A stretch of DNA of 34,903 bases from Rhodospirillaceae bacterium (GCA_018662005.1 JABJHA010000053.1:1-34903); one strand, 5' to 3'; shown: positions 9,231 through 19,131, numbered from the stretch's first letter. Made by a program: numbers and translations. The notes: a model not told the origin generated them from the letters alone.

Positions 9231-12200
9231 TTACGAGCAACCGCTGGTGCCACCACATGTCAGGCACTTCAGACAGGTGCCATTGCGAACCAATGTAAAG
9301 TTGCCGCATTCTCCGCAAGGATCGCCTTCATAACCTTTCATTCTGGCTTCCCGGACTTGATCCATGTGCATATCGGCCGTGTCGATGACTGAACTTTTGA
9401 CGCTGACAGTTTCCGTTACTTCGGCCCTGGCGACCATTTGAGAACCACCGGCCCCGGCTGACGCTGTCATTTTGCCACTACTGCTGACGGCTTTGGTGAC
9501 GCTCTCTTCGCCTTCGCCGTACCCCTTGGCGCCCTTGATGACAAGAAATTTGGAACGCACATAGCCTTTCGAGGCGATGCGCTCGACAACTTCCTGCGCT
9601 TCTTCCTGGACGCTTTGGGCAAAATTGCCTTCCCCGTCGCCTTTGCCAATGCTGTCGGGAGCCAAATCTTCGGGCACTACATGGGCCAGGTCATTGCGAC
9701 CAAGGTAGGAAACGGCCAATTCGCGGAAGATATAATCCAGAATTGACGTCGCCATCTTGATGGTGTCGTTACCTTCGACAATGCCCGACGGGTCAAAGCG
9801 GGTGAAGGTGAAGGCTTCAACGTATTCTTCCAGCGGAACGCCGTACTGCAGGCCGATGGAAATGGCGATAGCGAAGTTGTTCATCAGGGAACGGAAAGCA
9901 GCGCCTTCCTTGTGCATATCGATAAAGATTTCGCCAAGGGGGCCATCTTCATACTCGCCCGTGCGCAAATACACTTTGTGCCCGCCAACCACCGCTTTCT
10001 GGGTGTAGCCCTTGCGACGATGAGGTAATTTTCGGCGTTGAGTGATAAAACGCTCAACAATGCGTTCGGCAACAATTTCGGCGCGCAGGGTATCGGACGC
10101 CTCGGCAATTTCGTCCATCGTGTCCAGATCGTCGGCATCAAGAAGCTGCGCTTGCAAAGGTTGGGACAGTTTCGAGCCATCCCGGTACAAGGCGTTTGCT
10201 TTCAGGGCCAAACGCCATGACAACATGTAGGCTTCCATGCAGTCTTCGATGGAGGCGTTGTTTGGCATGTTGATGGTTTTGGAAATAGCGCCTGAAATGA
10301 ACGGCTGCGAAGCCGCCATCATCCGGATATGGCTTTCAACTGACAGGAATCGTTTGCCTGTGCGACCACAAGGATTGGCGCAATCAAAGACGGGCAGGTG
10401 CTCGTCTTTTAAATGCGGTGCGCCTTCCATTGTCATCGAGCCGCAAACATAGATGTTGGCGGCATCGATTTGGTCCCTGGGAAAGCCCAATTCGGTCAGT
10501 ATGTCGAAGGACACATTGTCCAGGTCTTCGGGGCTTAACCCCAGGGTCTCGGTGCAGAAACTTTCGCCCAACGTCCACTTGTTAAAAGCGAACTTGATGT
10601 CGAAAGCTTCCATCAATTCTTTTTCAACCGCTTTCAGGGCTTCATCCGTAAAGCCTTTTTCACGTAAAGAGTCGTGGTTGATGCCCGGGGCACCTTCAAG
10701 GGTGCCATGTCCTTCGGCATATCCCTTGATGTCCTTGATTTGACGCTCCGAATAACCCAGACGGTTGAGGGCTGTCGGCACCATGCGGTTGATGATTTTG
10801 AAGTATCCGCCGCCGGCCAGTTTTTTGAATTTGACGAGGGCGAAATCCGGTTCGATGCCGGTTGTGTCGCAATCCATGACCAGACCGATGGTGCCTGTCG
10901 GGGCGATAACACTAACCTGGGCGTTGCGGAAACCATGCTCCTGGCCCAGTTCCAAAGCCCGGTCCCAGGCGGCGCGCGCCGCCACTGATAATGTGGCGTC
11001 GGGTGAGCCTTCGGCAACCAGCGGCACCGGGGCAATGTTCAAATCTTCGTAACCTGCGGCTTCGCCGTAAGCGGCGCGGCGGTGGTTGCGAATAACCCGT
11101 AACATTGCCTCTGCATTGTCATGGTAGCCCGGGAAGGCGCCCATCTCGGCGGCCATTTCGGCCGACGTCGCGTAAGAAACACCTGTCATCAGAGCCGAAA
11201 CAGAAGCACAGATGGTGCGTCCGGCTTCTGAATCGTAAGGAATGCCAGCGGCCATCAGGTAGCCGCCAATATTGGCAAAGCCCAAACCAAGGGTACGGAA
11301 TTTGTAGGATAGCTGTGCAATCCGTTCTGACGGGAATTGCGCCATCAGGACCGACACTTCCAGTGTTATTGTCCACAGGCGAACGGCATGTTCAAAAGCC
11401 TCGACATCGAAGGCAGCCTCGCCACCCTTGTTCTCAATCAAAAACGACATCAGGTTCAGTGACGCCAGGTTGCAAGCGGTGTCATCCAGGAACATGTATT
11501 CCGAACACGGGTTGGAGGCATTGATGCGACCACTTTCGGGGCAGGTATGCCAGTCATTGATGGTGGTATCGAACTGCAATCCCGGATCGGCACAGGCCCA
11601 GGCGGCTTGACCGATCTGTTCCCACAATTCACGCGCCTTGATGCGCTTGGAAATGCTGCCATCCGTGCGTTGCAGTAGTTCCCAGTCACCGTCTTCAAGA
11701 ACCTTTTGCAGGAAATTGTCAGTGATCCGGACCGTGTTGTTGGAGTTTTGTCCCGAAACCGTCAGATACGCTTCCGAATCCCAATCCGTATCGAAGACCG
11801 GGAAAGAAATTTCTGTATAGCCCTGCTGGGCGAACTGAATGACCCGTTGAACGTAGTTTTCCGGGATCATCGCTTTACGAGCAGCGATGATGGCGATTTT
11901 CAGGTTGCTGTTCTTTTTGGGATCGAAGTTGCAGTCGCTGTCGCCATCATTCTCGCAACCCTCGCCGTCGCAGCCCTGAAGGCAAGCCTGCATGACCAGA
12001 TTCATGTGAACTTCGGCTTGCCTTGATCCTGTGACAAGGGCGGCAACTTTCTGCTCCTCGCGAACTTTCCAGTTAATGAATTGCTCGACATCGGGATGAT
12101 CGACATCGACGACGACCATCTTGGCGGCGCGCCGGGTTGTGCCGCCGGACTTGATGGCGCCAGCTGCACGGTCACCGATTTTCAGGAAACTCATCATTCC

Positions 12201-12956
12201 CGAAGATTTGCCACCGCCCGAAAGGTTTTCATTCTCGCCGCGCAAGCGCGAGAAGTTGGTGCCGGTCCCAGATCCGTACTTGAACAGGCGCGCCTCCCGC
12301 ACCCATAAGTCCATAATGCCGCCTTCATTGACCAGATCGTCGCTGATGCCCTGAATGAAGCAAGCATGGGGTTGGGGATGTTCGTAGGCGGATTTTGACT
12401 GAACCAGTTTGCCGCTGCGGAAATCGACGAACGAGTGACCCTGGGCCGGGCTGTCGATGCCGTAAGCCCAGTGCAGTCCGGTATTGAACCACTGCGGCGA
12501 GTTTGGCGCTCCAACCTGGGTCGCCAACATATAGCGCATTTCATCAAAATAGGCTTTGGCGTCGGCCTCCGAATCGAAGAAACCACCTTTCCAGCCCCAG
12601 TAGGTCCAGGTTCCGGCAAGCCGGTCAAATACCTGCTTGGCCGAACTTTCACCACTGCTGCGTTCGTTTTCAGGCAGGTCTCTGCAGGCTTTATCGTCGG
12701 CGGCGTTGCGCCATAACCAGGATGGGATATCCTTTTCCTTAACGGCCTTCAGCATGGCCGGAACGCCCGCCTTGCGGAAATATTTTTGCGCCAGCACATC
12801 GCAGGCGACTTGCGACCACGCGGCCGGGACCTCCATACGGTCTAGCTGGAAGACAACAGAACCATCCGGATTGCGAATCTCACTGGCCGTATGACGGAAT
12901 TCAATTGAATCATAAGGTGATTCGTTTTTGTTGGTGAATAGACGTGTAACGCGCAT
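9231..12956 (-). CDS. nrdJ: Vitamin B12-dependent (class II) ribonucleotide reductase NrdJ
   Basis: NrdJ reduces ribonucleotides to deoxyribonucleotides using adenosylcobalamin to make the thiyl radical, so it works with or without oxygen. The 1,241-residue protein begins [20 protein letters not shown], the family start. It contains [20 protein letters not shown] with active-site cysteine and radical-relay residues, and [16 protein letters not shown]. The C terminus [10 protein letters not shown]...CLKCLTCGG probably holds redox-active or zinc-binding cysteines. A Cys-rich insertion lies around residues 345-365. The frame reaches 13013 only through a TTG, so the ATG at 12956 is preferred. No other RNR class is seen here. 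A terminator follows the gene, and an NrdR-box pair lies upstream. Confidence 0.96.
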   Translation of the reverse strand: MRVTRLFTNKNESPYDSIEFRHTASEIRNPDGSVVFQLDRMEVPAAWSQVACDVLAQKYFRKAGVPAMLKAVKEKDIPSWLWRNAADDKACRDLPENERSSGESSAKQVFDRLAGTWTYWGWKGGFFDSEADAKAYFDEMRYMLATQVGAPNSPQWFNTGLHWAYGIDSPAQGHSFVDFRSGKLVQSKSAYEHPQPHACFIQGISDDLVNEGGIMDLWVREARLFKYGSGTGTNFSRLRGENENLSGGGKSSGMMSFLKIGDRAAGAIKSGGTTRRAAKMVVVDVDHPDVEQFINWKVREEQKVAALVTGSRQAEVHMNLVMQACLQGCDGEGCENDGDSDCNFDPKKNSNLKIAIIAARKAMIPENYVQRVIQFAQQGYTEISFPVFDTDWDSEAYLTVSGQNSNNTVRITDNFLQKVLEDGDWELLQRTDGSISKRIKARELWEQIGQAAWACADPGLQFDTTINDWHTCPESGRINASNPCSEYMFLDDTACNLASLNLMSFLIENKGGEAAFDVEAFEHAVRLWTITLEVSVLMAQFPSERIAQLSYKFRTLGLGFANIGGYLMAAGIPYDSEAGRTICASVSALMTGVSYATSAEMAAEMGAFPGYHDNAEAMLRVIRNHRRAAYGEAAGYEDLNIAPVPLVAEGSPDATLSVAARAAWDRALELGQEHGFRNAQVSVIAPTGTIGLVMDCDTTGIEPDFALVKFKKLAGGGYFKIINRMVPTALNRLGYSERQIKDIKGYAEGHGTLEGAPGINHDSLREKGFTDEALKAVEKELMEAFDIKFAFNKWTLGESFCTETLGLSPEDLDNVSFDILTELGFPRDQIDAANIYVCGSMTMEGAPHLKDEHLPVFDCANPCGRTGKRFLSVESHIRMMAASQPFISGAISKTINMPNNASIEDCMEAYMLSWRLALKANALYRDGSKLSQPLQAQLLDADDLDTMDEIAEASDTLRAEIVAERIVERFITQRRKLPHRRKGYTQKAVVGGHKVYLRTGEYEDGPLGEIFIDMHKEGAAFRSLMNNFAIAISIGLQYGVPLEEYVEAFTFTRFDPSGIVEGNDTIKMATSILDYIFRELAVSYLGRNDLAHVVPEDLAPDSIGKGDGEGNFAQSVQEEAQEVVERIASKGYVRSKFLVIKGAKGYGEGEESVTKAVSSSGKMTASAGAGGSQMVARAEVTETVSVKSSVIDTADMHMDQVREARMKGYEGDPCGECGNFTLVRNGTCLKCLTCGGTSGCS

Positions 12957-13116
12957 GAAGCCCCCAAATTGGCCCTGAATGTTATTCCTTGACGAGTACC
13001 CGTTATGGGTCAAACTCGCCGGTTCTTTATTTGTTTTTATCCGGGGCTCCCCACCCTGGAATCATCCGGCCTGTGGCGACCAATAATCCATCGCCTGACG
13101 CAAATTCTTGTGTGAA

Positions 13117-13132
13117 ACACTAGATAGCGTGT
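13117..13132 (-). promoter_or_regulatory. Candidate NrdR box 1
   Basis: The 16-mer ACACTAGATAGCGTGT is nearly palindromic (ACAC...GTGT) and matches 13 of 16 positions of the NrdR-box consensus as I remember it (acaCwAtATaTwGtgt). It lies about 160 bp upstream of nrdJ. NrdR is the ATP-cone repressor of ribonucleotide reductase genes. Its boxes occur in pairs, and a second candidate begins exactly 31 bp away. Confidence 0.6.
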
Positions 13133-13147
13133 CTGCCCAAGCTCGAG

Positions 13148-13163
13148 GCACAAAATGTAGTTT
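13148..13163 (-). promoter_or_regulatory. Candidate NrdR box 2
   Basis: The 16-mer GCACAAAATGTAGTTT is a weaker match, about 12 of 16 consensus positions. It starts 31 bp after box 1, the three-helical-turn spacing typical of NrdR pairs. It overlaps the proposed nrdJ -10, which fits repression by blocking RNA polymerase. Confidence 0.5.
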
Positions 13164-13182
13164 ATCGTTGCCTGTCACGCAA
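13154..13182 (-). promoter_or_regulatory. Candidate nrdJ promoter
   Basis: On the minus strand TTGCGT (13182-13177) and TACATT (13159-13154) are separated by 17 bases, a fair sigma-70-like match. The -10 lies inside NrdR box 2. Inferred from sequence only. Confidence 0.35.
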
Positions 13183-13514
13183 CAATAAAATTTTGTCTAA
13201 AATTTTATGTATGTGGGCATGAAAGTTCAAATATCCCAAAAATATCAATGAGTTATGAGGTGGTGGTGAATTTGACCATCAACAAAAAAATCTTTTTATG
13301 GCTAAAATGCTCTTTCGCCATGGTTGTGAATAACTTTCGCTTCGTGAGGGCCAAAAAGCCGTTTTGATTGAGTCGGTTGCGGCTTTCACTTGATATTTTA
13401 AAGCAGTCGCTGGGCTTGCCCGGACAATTGGCAGGGAGAAGGTAAAATTTCAGAAAATCAGAACGAATCGCATTTAAGTCATACTCTGGACGCGACCCTG
13501 ATCAAGTGCCATAT

Positions 13515-13542
13515 TTGCGCCATCAAATTTCGCCAGTATAAA
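13515..13542 (+). promoter_or_regulatory. Candidate promoter of the NDUFA12-like operon
   Basis: TTGCGC (13515-13520) and TATAAA (13537-13542) are 16 bases apart. They sit about 37 bases before the ATG of the NDUFA12-like gene, a plausible housekeeping promoter. Confidence 0.4.
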
Positions 13543-13578
13543 TGTCTTATATAAATGTAAGTGAATTTAGAGGACCAC

Positions 13579-13938
13579 ATGATTACCGGTACGTTGCTCT
13601 ATACATGGTTTAAGGGTGAATTGGTTGGCACCGACGTTTTTTCAAACCGTTACTACCGCTCTCGAGGGGCCAAGCTTTCGGGCCGCGAGCGGCGTTGGGT
13701 TCTCTATCACGGCAAGACGGAGGCCTCATCGGTTCCGGCGGAATGGCATTCATGGCTGCATCACACAACCGATGCGCCATTGACCGAAAGTGCTGCCCAG
13801 TTGCGTTCATGGCAGAAAGAGCACGAGCCCAATGCCAGCGGTACCTCCGATGCCTATTTACCGCAGGGACATGAATACAAGGGTGGCCATCGGGCCGCCG
13901 CGACTGGTGATTATCAGTCCTGGTCGCCAGATAACTAA
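13579..13938 (+). CDS. NADH:ubiquinone oxidoreductase NDUFA12-family protein
   Basis: This 119-residue protein matches the NDUFA12/B17.2 accessory subunit of complex I, found in mitochondria and alphaproteobacteria, where it associates with the peripheral arm at the inner membrane. Visible family features are TWFKGELVGTDVFSNRYYRS, RRWVLYHGKTEASSVPAEWHSWLHHTTD and a C-terminal Pro/Gly-rich region ending YQSWSP. The ATG at 13579 has a GAGG ribosome site six bases upstream, so it is preferred over the in-frame GTG at 13561. A methyltransferase gene follows after eight bases, then the DUF2155 gene, a common alphaproteobacterial neighbourhood. Confidence 0.93.
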   Translation: MITGTLLYTWFKGELVGTDVFSNRYYRSRGAKLSGRERRWVLYHGKTEASSVPAEWHSWLHHTTDAPLTESAAQLRSWQKEHEPNASGTSDAYLPQGHEYKGGHRAAATGDYQSWSPDN

Positions 13939-13946
13939 AGAAAACC

Positions 13947-14708
13947 GTGCCCCAAGAACCATCCCGACAATCCTGGAATCCGGAAGGTTACGAGCGTAAC
14001 GCCGGGTTTGTATCCGATTTGGGCGCAGCCGCCATGGATTTGCTGGCCCCGAAAGCCGGTGAACGAATCCTCGACCTTGGTTGCGGCCATGGCAAGTTGA
14101 CGGAAAAAATCGTCGCTCTGGGGGCAGATGTTCTGGCCATTGACGCCAGTGCTGAACAGGTTGAAGGGGCGCGCGCCCGCGGCATTGACGCCCACATCAT
14201 GAACGCCAGCGCGCTTGCTTTCGAGGACCGGTTTGACGCTGTTTTCTCGAACGCCGTCCTGCACTGGATCAAAGACGCCAGCAGCGTTATCGAAGGCGTC
14301 AAAAGGGCGCTGGTTCCTGGTGGCCGCTTTGTCGGTGAGTTTGGTGGCGCGGGCAATGTCGCTCGTGTTGCCCAGAGCGTTGAGCGGGTCATGGAAAAGC
14401 GCGGCCTTGCCATTGCCGATTACTGGCCCTGGTATTTTCCCACGGTGGAGGACTATGGCGGACACCTGCAAGCAGCCGGATTGACCCTTGGTCATATGGA
14501 GTTGTTTGCCCGTCCAACCCCGCTTCCAGGCGACATCACAGGCTGGCTCGAAACGTTCGGTGAAAGTTTCATCAAGGCCATACCCGAGGACGAGCAGACG
14601 ATTTTTTTGCAGGATGTTCGTGATGATCTGGCTCCTGACTTGCAGGATAAACAAGGCGTCTGGACGGTAGATTATGTGCGTCTGCGTTTTCAGGCATTCC
14701 TTCCATGA
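13947..14708 (+). CDS. Class I SAM-dependent methyltransferase
   Basis: The 253-residue protein has a classic Rossmann methyltransferase core: motif I ILDLGCGHGKL (about residues 41-51), the acidic VLAIDAS of motif II, FDAVFSNAVLHWI of motif IV, and ALVPGGRFVGEFGG. The trailing region resembles trans-aconitate-methyltransferase-like and BioC-like proteins, but the substrate is not determined. It begins at a GTG eight bases after the NDUFA12-like gene, and its last four bases overlap the ATG of the DUF2155 gene, so the three are likely co-transcribed. Related methyltransferases include complex I assembly factors, but nothing in this sequence proves that role. Confidence 0.87.
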   Translation: MPQEPSRQSWNPEGYERNAGFVSDLGAAAMDLLAPKAGERILDLGCGHGKLTEKIVALGADVLAIDASAEQVEGARARGIDAHIMNASALAFEDRFDAVFSNAVLHWIKDASSVIEGVKRALVPGGRFVGEFGGAGNVARVAQSVERVMEKRGLAIADYWPWYFPTVEDYGGHLQAAGLTLGHMELFARPTPLPGDITGWLETFGESFIKAIPEDEQTIFLQDVRDDLAPDLQDKQGVWTVDYVRLRFQAFLP

Positions 14709-15112
14709 GGATCATCGGGTTTTTCGGTTTTCTGTTTTTATTGCTGACGTCACCAGGGGTTCAGGCCGATCCGTTCAATACCGCCGTCTTGCAGGGACTG
14801 GACAAGGTAACAGCGCGGGTTTCGACCATTGAGGTGCCACTTGGCGATACCGCCAAGTTCGGGGCGCTGGAAATTATCGTTCGCGCCTGCGACAAGCGGC
14901 CACCGGAAGAAACGCCCGAAAGTGCGGCCTTTCTCGATGTTTGGGAAGTTCGCCCGGGTGAGCCTGCGGTCAGTATCTTCCGTGGCTGGATGTTCGCGTC
15001 CTCCCCGGCACTATCGGCGCTGGAACATCCGGTTTATGACGTCTGGCTGCTCGATTGCGTCAATACCGCCTCGACCGAAGACCAGGACTCCTCATCCGAA
15101 ACATCGAACTGA
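14705..15112 (+). CDS. DUF2155-domain periplasmic protein
   Basis: This 135-residue protein has a signal peptide (residues 1-21, IIGFFGFLFLLLTSPGVQA). The DUF2155 pattern follows: LQGLDKVTARVSTIEVPLGDTAKFGALEI, the cysteine in VRACDKRPPEE, a WEVRPGEPAVSIFRGWMFASSPALSALEHPVYDVWLLDC core and a short acidic tail. The two mature cysteines may form a disulfide. The function is unknown. Its ATG overlaps the previous gene by four bases. Its 3' end overlaps the convergent aat gene by 79 bp. Confidence 0.88.
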   Translation: MRIIGFFGFLFLLLTSPGVQADPFNTAVLQGLDKVTARVSTIEVPLGDTAKFGALEIIVRACDKRPPEETPESAAFLDVWEVRPGEPAVSIFRGWMFASSPALSALEHPVYDVWLLDCVNTASTEDQDSSSETSN

Positions 15113-15720
15113 AACTTGGCGTCGGATTCCATGGCATGGTTCAGGGCCACCAGATAATCGCGGGCAGGAATTTCAATGGCCCCGAATTTTTTCAGGTGAT
15201 CAGTAACAAATTGCGTGTCGAGTAAGTGCATGTTGCAATACTTCAGTCGCGCCACCAGGTGGACGAGGGCGACCTTCGAGGCGTCGGTCTCGTGGGAGAA
15301 CATGCTCTCGCCACAAAAAGCGCCATTCAAGGAAACCCCGTAAAGACCACCAACAAGTTTTCCATCAAGACGGCATTCGACGCTGTGGGCGAGTCCCAAT
15401 CGGTGAAGTTCCGTATAGGCGTCGATAATCTGGTCGTTGATCCAGGTGCCTTGATCGGGCCTTGGCGTTTCGGCGCAGGCTTCAATGACGGCCGGAAAGT
15501 CGATGTTAAAACCGACACTGAAGTGGCGCTTCCGGATGGTCTTTTTCAGGCTGCGGGTGACGTGGAATGTATCAAGGGGCAAAACGCCCCGGACTTGCGG
15601 ATCAACCCAAAAGATCGACGGGTCATGGCGTGATTCGGACATCGGGAAAATACCGGTGGCGTAAGCGCGAACCAGTAACTGGGGGTTTAGTAGGTTCGGT
15701 ACGGGTGTGGCGGGGGCCAT
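15034..15720 (-). CDS. aat: Leucyl/phenylalanyl-tRNA--protein transferase
   Basis: Aat adds Leu or Phe from tRNA to proteins starting with Lys or Arg, making them substrates for ClpS-ClpAP. The 228-residue protein shows LLVRAYATGIFPMSES, WVDPQVRGVLPLD, TWINDQIIDAY, LGLAHSVECR, GGLYGVSLNGAFCGESMFS, DASKVALVHLV and LLDTQFVTDHLKKFGA, all typical of the family. It starts three bases after accC, so it is the last gene of an aroQ-accB-accC-aat operon. Its extended C-terminal tail (about 79 bp of coding sequence) lies over the end of the convergent DUF2155 gene. Confidence 0.96.
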   Translation of the reverse strand: MAPATPVPNLLNPQLLVRAYATGIFPMSESRHDPSIFWVDPQVRGVLPLDTFHVTRSLKKTIRKRHFSVGFNIDFPAVIEACAETPRPDQGTWINDQIIDAYTELHRLGLAHSVECRLDGKLVGGLYGVSLNGAFCGESMFSHETDASKVALVHLVARLKYCNMHLLDTQFVTDHLKKFGAIEIPARDYLVALNHAMESDAKFQFDVSDEESWSSVEAVLTQSSSQTS

Positions 15721-15723
15721 CGT

Positions 15724-17067
15724 TTAATCGTCAAGACCGACAAATTTTTCCAGCCAGTGGATATCGTAGTCGCCGTTGACGAAATCAACTTCCGACATCA
15801 GTTTTTGATGAAGCGGGATCGAGGTTTCGATGCCGTCGATAACGTATTCGGCGAGCGAGCGCCTGAGGCGCATCAGGCATTCGTTACGGTTGGCACCGTG
15901 GACGATCAGTTTGGCGATCATCGAATCATAATAGGGCGGCACCACATAACCTGAATAAATGGCTGAATCGACGCGCACGCCAAGGCCTCCCGGTGCGTGA
16001 TAATCACCGATGGTGCCCGGCGACGGCATGAAGGTTTCGGGGTGTTCGGCATTGATCCGGCATTCGATGGCGTGGCCGGAAAAACGAACATCGTCCTGCT
16101 CGTAGCCCAGCGGCGCACCGGCGGCGATACGGACCATCTCGCGGACGATATCAAGGCCGGTAATCATTTCAGTGATCGGGTGTTCGACCTGCAGTCGGGT
16201 GTTCATTTCGATGAAATAAAATTCACCGTCCTCGTACAGGAATTCAATAGTTCCGGCGCTGCGGTAGCCAATTTTCCTGACCGCCTCGGCGGCGATGGTG
16301 CCAATTTTCCGGCGCGTGTCCTCGTTCAATGCCGGGGAGGGGGCTTCCTCAAGGATTTTCTGGTGGCGTCGTTGAAGCGAGCAATCGCGCTCCCCCAGGT
16401 GAACCACATTACCAAAGCCGTCAGCGAGAACCTGAATTTCGATATGCCGCGGCTTGGTCAGGTATTTTTCAAAATAGACCTCACCGTTGCCGAAGGCGGC
16501 CTCGGCTTCCTTCTGCGCCATCTGGATCGCGCCGGGCAGTTCATCAGCCGACGTGGCCAGCTTCATGCCGCGACCACCGCCACCCGCCGTCGCCTTGACC
16601 AACACTGGGTAGCCAATGTCGGTTGCGGTCTTCAAGGCGGTATCTATATCGTTGACGGCGCCATCAGATCCCGGAACCACCGGAATACCGGCGTCCTTGA
16701 CGGCCTGTTTGGCGGCGATCTTGTCGCCCATCAGGGTGATGTGTTCGGGCTTGGGGCCGATGAAGGTAAAGCCGTGTTCTTCGACCATGGTCGCAAAAGA
16801 AGCATTTTCGGACAGGAAACCGTAACCGGGATGAATGGCGTCGGCATTGGAAATGGCGGCGGCTGACAGGATCGCCGGAACACTCAGGTAACTATCCTTG
16901 GCCGCCGGTGGGCCGATGCAAATACTTTCATCGGCAAGACGCACATGCATTGCCGTTTCATCGGCCGTCGAATGAACGGCAACGGTGCGGATGCCCATTT
17001 CCCGGCAGGCACGCTGGATGCGCAGGGCAATTTCACCACGATTGGCAATGAGAACTTTCTCGAACAT
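15724..17067 (-). CDS. accC: Acetyl-CoA carboxylase biotin carboxylase subunit
   Basis: AccC carboxylates the biotin on AccB with ATP and bicarbonate, the first half-reaction of fatty acid synthesis. The 447-residue length is normal. It has the N-terminal [16 protein letters not shown], the ATP-grasp glycine loop [68 protein letters not shown] and the C-terminal biotin-carboxylase cap. It begins three bases after accB on the same strand. Confidence 0.97.
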   Translation of the reverse strand: MFEKVLIANRGEIALRIQRACREMGIRTVAVHSTADETAMHVRLADESICIGPPAAKDSYLSVPAILSAAAISNADAIHPGYGFLSENASFATMVEEHGFTFIGPKPEHITLMGDKIAAKQAVKDAGIPVVPGSDGAVNDIDTALKTATDIGYPVLVKATAGGGGRGMKLATSADELPGAIQMAQKEAEAAFGNGEVYFEKYLTKPRHIEIQVLADGFGNVVHLGERDCSLQRRHQKILEEAPSPALNEDTRRKIGTIAAEAVRKIGYRSAGTIEFLYEDGEFYFIEMNTRLQVEHPITEMITGLDIVREMVRIAAGAPLGYEQDDVRFSGHAIECRINAEHPETFMPSPGTIGDYHAPGGLGVRVDSAIYSGYVVPPYYDSMIAKLIVHGANRNECLMRLRRSLAEYVIDGIETSIPLHQKLMSEVDFVNGDYDIHWLEKFVGLDD

Positions 17068-17070
17068 TGG

Positions 17071-17538
17071 TTACTCGATAATCATCAGCGGCTCGCCAAA
17101 TTCAATGGGCGTTCCGTTGTCGATGAAAACACGCGTCACTTTGCCTGCTCTGGCAGCCTTGATCGGGTTGAAGACTTTCATGGCCTCGATCAGCAACAAC
17201 GTGTCGCCTTCAGAAACCTGATCACCGATTTTAACGAACGGCGGTGTTTCAGGGTCGGCAGCGGTGTAGGCGGTGCCAACCATGGGCGAGACAACAACGC
17301 CGGGATGATCGGCATGGGAGCCTGCATCATCGGCAGGGGTGCCAGAAGCTTCCGCCTTTGGCGCTTCCATTGGTGCTGGAACCGGTGTGCTGGCGATGGC
17401 GCCACCCTTGGCCACCCGCAGGTGCCATTCGTCGGTGCCGTATTCGATTTCGCTCAGGCCGGTTTCATCAAGCAGTCCGGCCAGTTGACGCACAAGGTCT
17501 TCGTCAATTTTGGATTTTTTCGGGTTTTTATCAGCCAT
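17071..17538 (-). CDS. accB: Acetyl-CoA carboxylase biotin carboxyl carrier protein
   Basis: The 155-residue protein has a charged N-terminal helical region, a Pro/Ala-rich linker (about residues 50-75) and a C-terminal biotinyl domain. The biotin-accepting lysine is in IEAMKVFNPIKA, which departs slightly from the usual EAMKLMNEI while keeping the central AMK. The preceding VSPMVGTAYTAADP is also typical. It lies between aroQ and accC. Confidence 0.96.
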   Translation of the reverse strand: MADKNPKKSKIDEDLVRQLAGLLDETGLSEIEYGTDEWHLRVAKGGAIASTPVPAPMEAPKAEASGTPADDAGSHADHPGVVVSPMVGTAYTAADPETPPFVKIGDQVSEGDTLLLIEAMKVFNPIKAARAGKVTRVFIDNGTPIEFGEPLMIIE

Positions 17539-17562
17539 GGGATCAGCTACCAGCCTTTTGTT

Positions 17563-18012
17563 TTATTCAGAACTGTTGTTGAGGATTCTTGCCGCCGCAT
17601 CAAGGGCCATTTCATAACCGTAGCCGCCGAAGCCGCAAATCATCCCCACGGCGGCCTTGGAAACGAAGGAATGATGGCGGAATTCTTCGCGTTGGTGAAT
17701 GTTTGATAAATGCACTTCGATCACCGGAATGTCACAAGCCTTCAGGGCGTCGAGCAAAGCCACAGACGTATGGGTATAGGCCCCGGCATTGACAACGATA
17801 AGATCAGCCTCGTTGCGCGCCTGTTGAACCCAGTCGACCAGCTCGCCTTCCGTATTGGATTGGCGAAAGGTGACGCTAAGTCCAAGTGTCTCGGCGCGGG
17901 CCACTGATTTGGCCTCGATATCGGCCAGAGTCTCGTTGCCGTAAACGTCGGGCTCGCGGGTGCCCAGCATATTCAGGTTAGGGCCGTTAAGGACCAGAAT
18001 TCTAGATGACAT
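17563..18012 (-). CDS. aroQ: Type II 3-dehydroquinate dehydratase
   Basis: AroQ dehydrates 3-dehydroquinate to 3-dehydroshikimate in aromatic amino acid synthesis. The 149-residue dodecamer-type enzyme shows LVLNGPNLNMLGTREPDVYG, with the catalytic Tyr in the VYG lid loop, the FRQSNTEGELVDWVQ segment, VVNAGAYTHTSVAL, and VIEVHLSNIHQREEFRHHS, with the catalytic His and substrate-binding Arg. It is the first gene of the operon with accB, accC and aat. Confidence 0.97.
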   Translation of the reverse strand: MSSRILVLNGPNLNMLGTREPDVYGNETLADIEAKSVARAETLGLSVTFRQSNTEGELVDWVQQARNEADLIVVNAGAYTHTSVALLDALKACDIPVIEVHLSNIHQREEFRHHSFVSKAAVGMICGFGGYGYEMALDAAARILNNSSE

Positions 18013-18132
18013 GGTTCGTTCTTAAGTTGTTCAGAATGAACCGGTTTTATAGCATGGGCGATAAACACTTTGAAAATGATTTCCGGGCACGTCATAACAG
18101 GACTGGTTGACCTCTAAAGAAACAGGACAGTT
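18013..18132. other. Divergent promoter region aroQ / thiSG
   Basis: The 120-bp divergent spacer must carry both promoters. I looked for a TPP riboswitch ahead of the thiazole synthase gene and found no THI-box-like sequence. An AGGACAG ribosome site precedes the thiSG ATG. Confidence 0.4.
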
Positions 18133-19110
18133 ATGCAGATTACCATCAATGGCGAAGCGCAAAGTTTTGATGCGGCTTTGAATGTAGAACAATTGCTGGG
18201 CCAAATCGGCCTGGATCACCGCAAGGTTGCCGTTGAGCGCAACCTGGAAATCGTGCCCAAGTCGCGCTACGGGGAAACCGTGCTGGGCGATGGTGATAAG
18301 CTGGAAATTGTCCACTTTATTGGCGGCGGCGCTCCCGAAGACGATGATCCACTTGTTATTGATGGTCGAAAGCTTGGCTCACGGTTGATTATCGGCACCG
18401 GAAAATACGCCGACTATGAACAGAATCGCCTGGCCCTTGAGGCTTCGGGAGCAGAAATGGTCACTGTCGCGGTGAGACGGGTCAACCTGACGGATCCGAA
18501 TGCGCCGATGCTGATGGATTCAATCGACCCCAAAAAATACATCTACCTCCCAAATACAGCCGGTTGCTTCACCAAGGATGACGCGCTGCGGACTCTGCGA
18601 CTGGCGCGCGAGGCTGGCGGCTGGGATCTGGTTAAACTGGAGGTGCTTGGAGACGAGAAAAGCCTCTATCCGCGCATGATCCAAACGCTGGAGGCCACAG
18701 AAACCCTTATTGCTGACGGCTTCAAGGTGATGGTCTATTGCTCCGACGATCCTATGTTATGCCAGGAACTGGAAGCCATGGGCTGTGTCGCCATCATGCC
18801 GCTGGGTGCGCCCATCGGTTCGGGGCTGGGTATTCAGAACCCGGTCAACATCCGCATGATCGTCGAGCAATCAAAGGTGCCGGTGATCGTCGATGCCGGT
18901 GTCGGCACGGCCTCTGACGCCACTGTCGCCATGGAACTTGGCTGTGACGGGGTGCTGATGAACACCGCCATTGCCGGGGCTGGTGATCCGGTGCGTATGG
19001 CCCGGGCCATGAAACACGCTGTCATCGCCGGGCGCGAAGCCTACCTTGCCGGACGGATGGCCAAAAAAATGTACGCCGATCCATCCTCGCCACTGGCCGG
19101 GCTTATATAA
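18133..19110 (+). CDS. thiG: ThiS-ThiG fusion: sulfur carrier protein / thiazole synthase
   Basis: This makes the thiazole part of thiamine. Residues 1-66 are a complete ThiS: ubiquitin-like, beginning [12 protein letters not shown] and ending with the glycine run G64-G66. From about 72 to 325 is ThiG, with [21 protein letters not shown], the Schiff-base lysine K168 in [10 protein letters not shown], and [20 protein letters not shown]. In separate ThiS proteins the free terminal glycine carries the sulfur as a thiocarboxylate. Here it is followed by APEDDD, so cleavage or another mechanism would be needed. Fused ThiS-ThiG proteins are known in other proteobacteria. The next gene follows after about 21 bp. 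Confidence 0.93.
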   Translation: MQITINGEAQSFDAALNVEQLLGQIGLDHRKVAVERNLEIVPKSRYGETVLGDGDKLEIVHFIGGGAPEDDDPLVIDGRKLGSRLIIGTGKYADYEQNRLALEASGAEMVTVAVRRVNLTDPNAPMLMDSIDPKKYIYLPNTAGCFTKDDALRTLRLAREAGGWDLVKLEVLGDEKSLYPRMIQTLEATETLIADGFKVMVYCSDDPMLCQELEAMGCVAIMPLGAPIGSGLGIQNPVNIRMIVEQSKVPVIVDAGVGTASDATVAMELGCDGVLMNTAIAGAGDPVRMARAMKHAVIAGREAYLAGRMAKKMYADPSSPLAGLI

Positions 19111-19131
19111 AAAAACCAAAAAGGAAGCATC

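Larger units (their letters stand above)
12957..13578. other. Long divergent intergenic region nrdJ / NDUFA12-like gene
   Basis: About 620 bp without a believable gene. It holds the candidate NrdR boxes and nrdJ promoter (13117-13182) and a promoter for the plus-strand gene (13515-13542). The middle, 13185-13500, is AT-rich with no recognisable RNA or repeat. I looked for a cobalamin riboswitch ahead of the B12-dependent enzyme and saw no B12-box-like structure. Confidence 0.55.

Noticed and set aside
12957-13578. Cobalamin riboswitch ahead of B12-dependent nrdJ
   Set aside because: No B12-box-like sequence or matching set of stems could be seen. NrdR-like boxes explain control better.
18013-18132. 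TPP riboswitch ahead of thiSG
   Set aside because: The 120-bp spacer lacks the conserved THI-box segments and is largely taken up by two divergent promoters.
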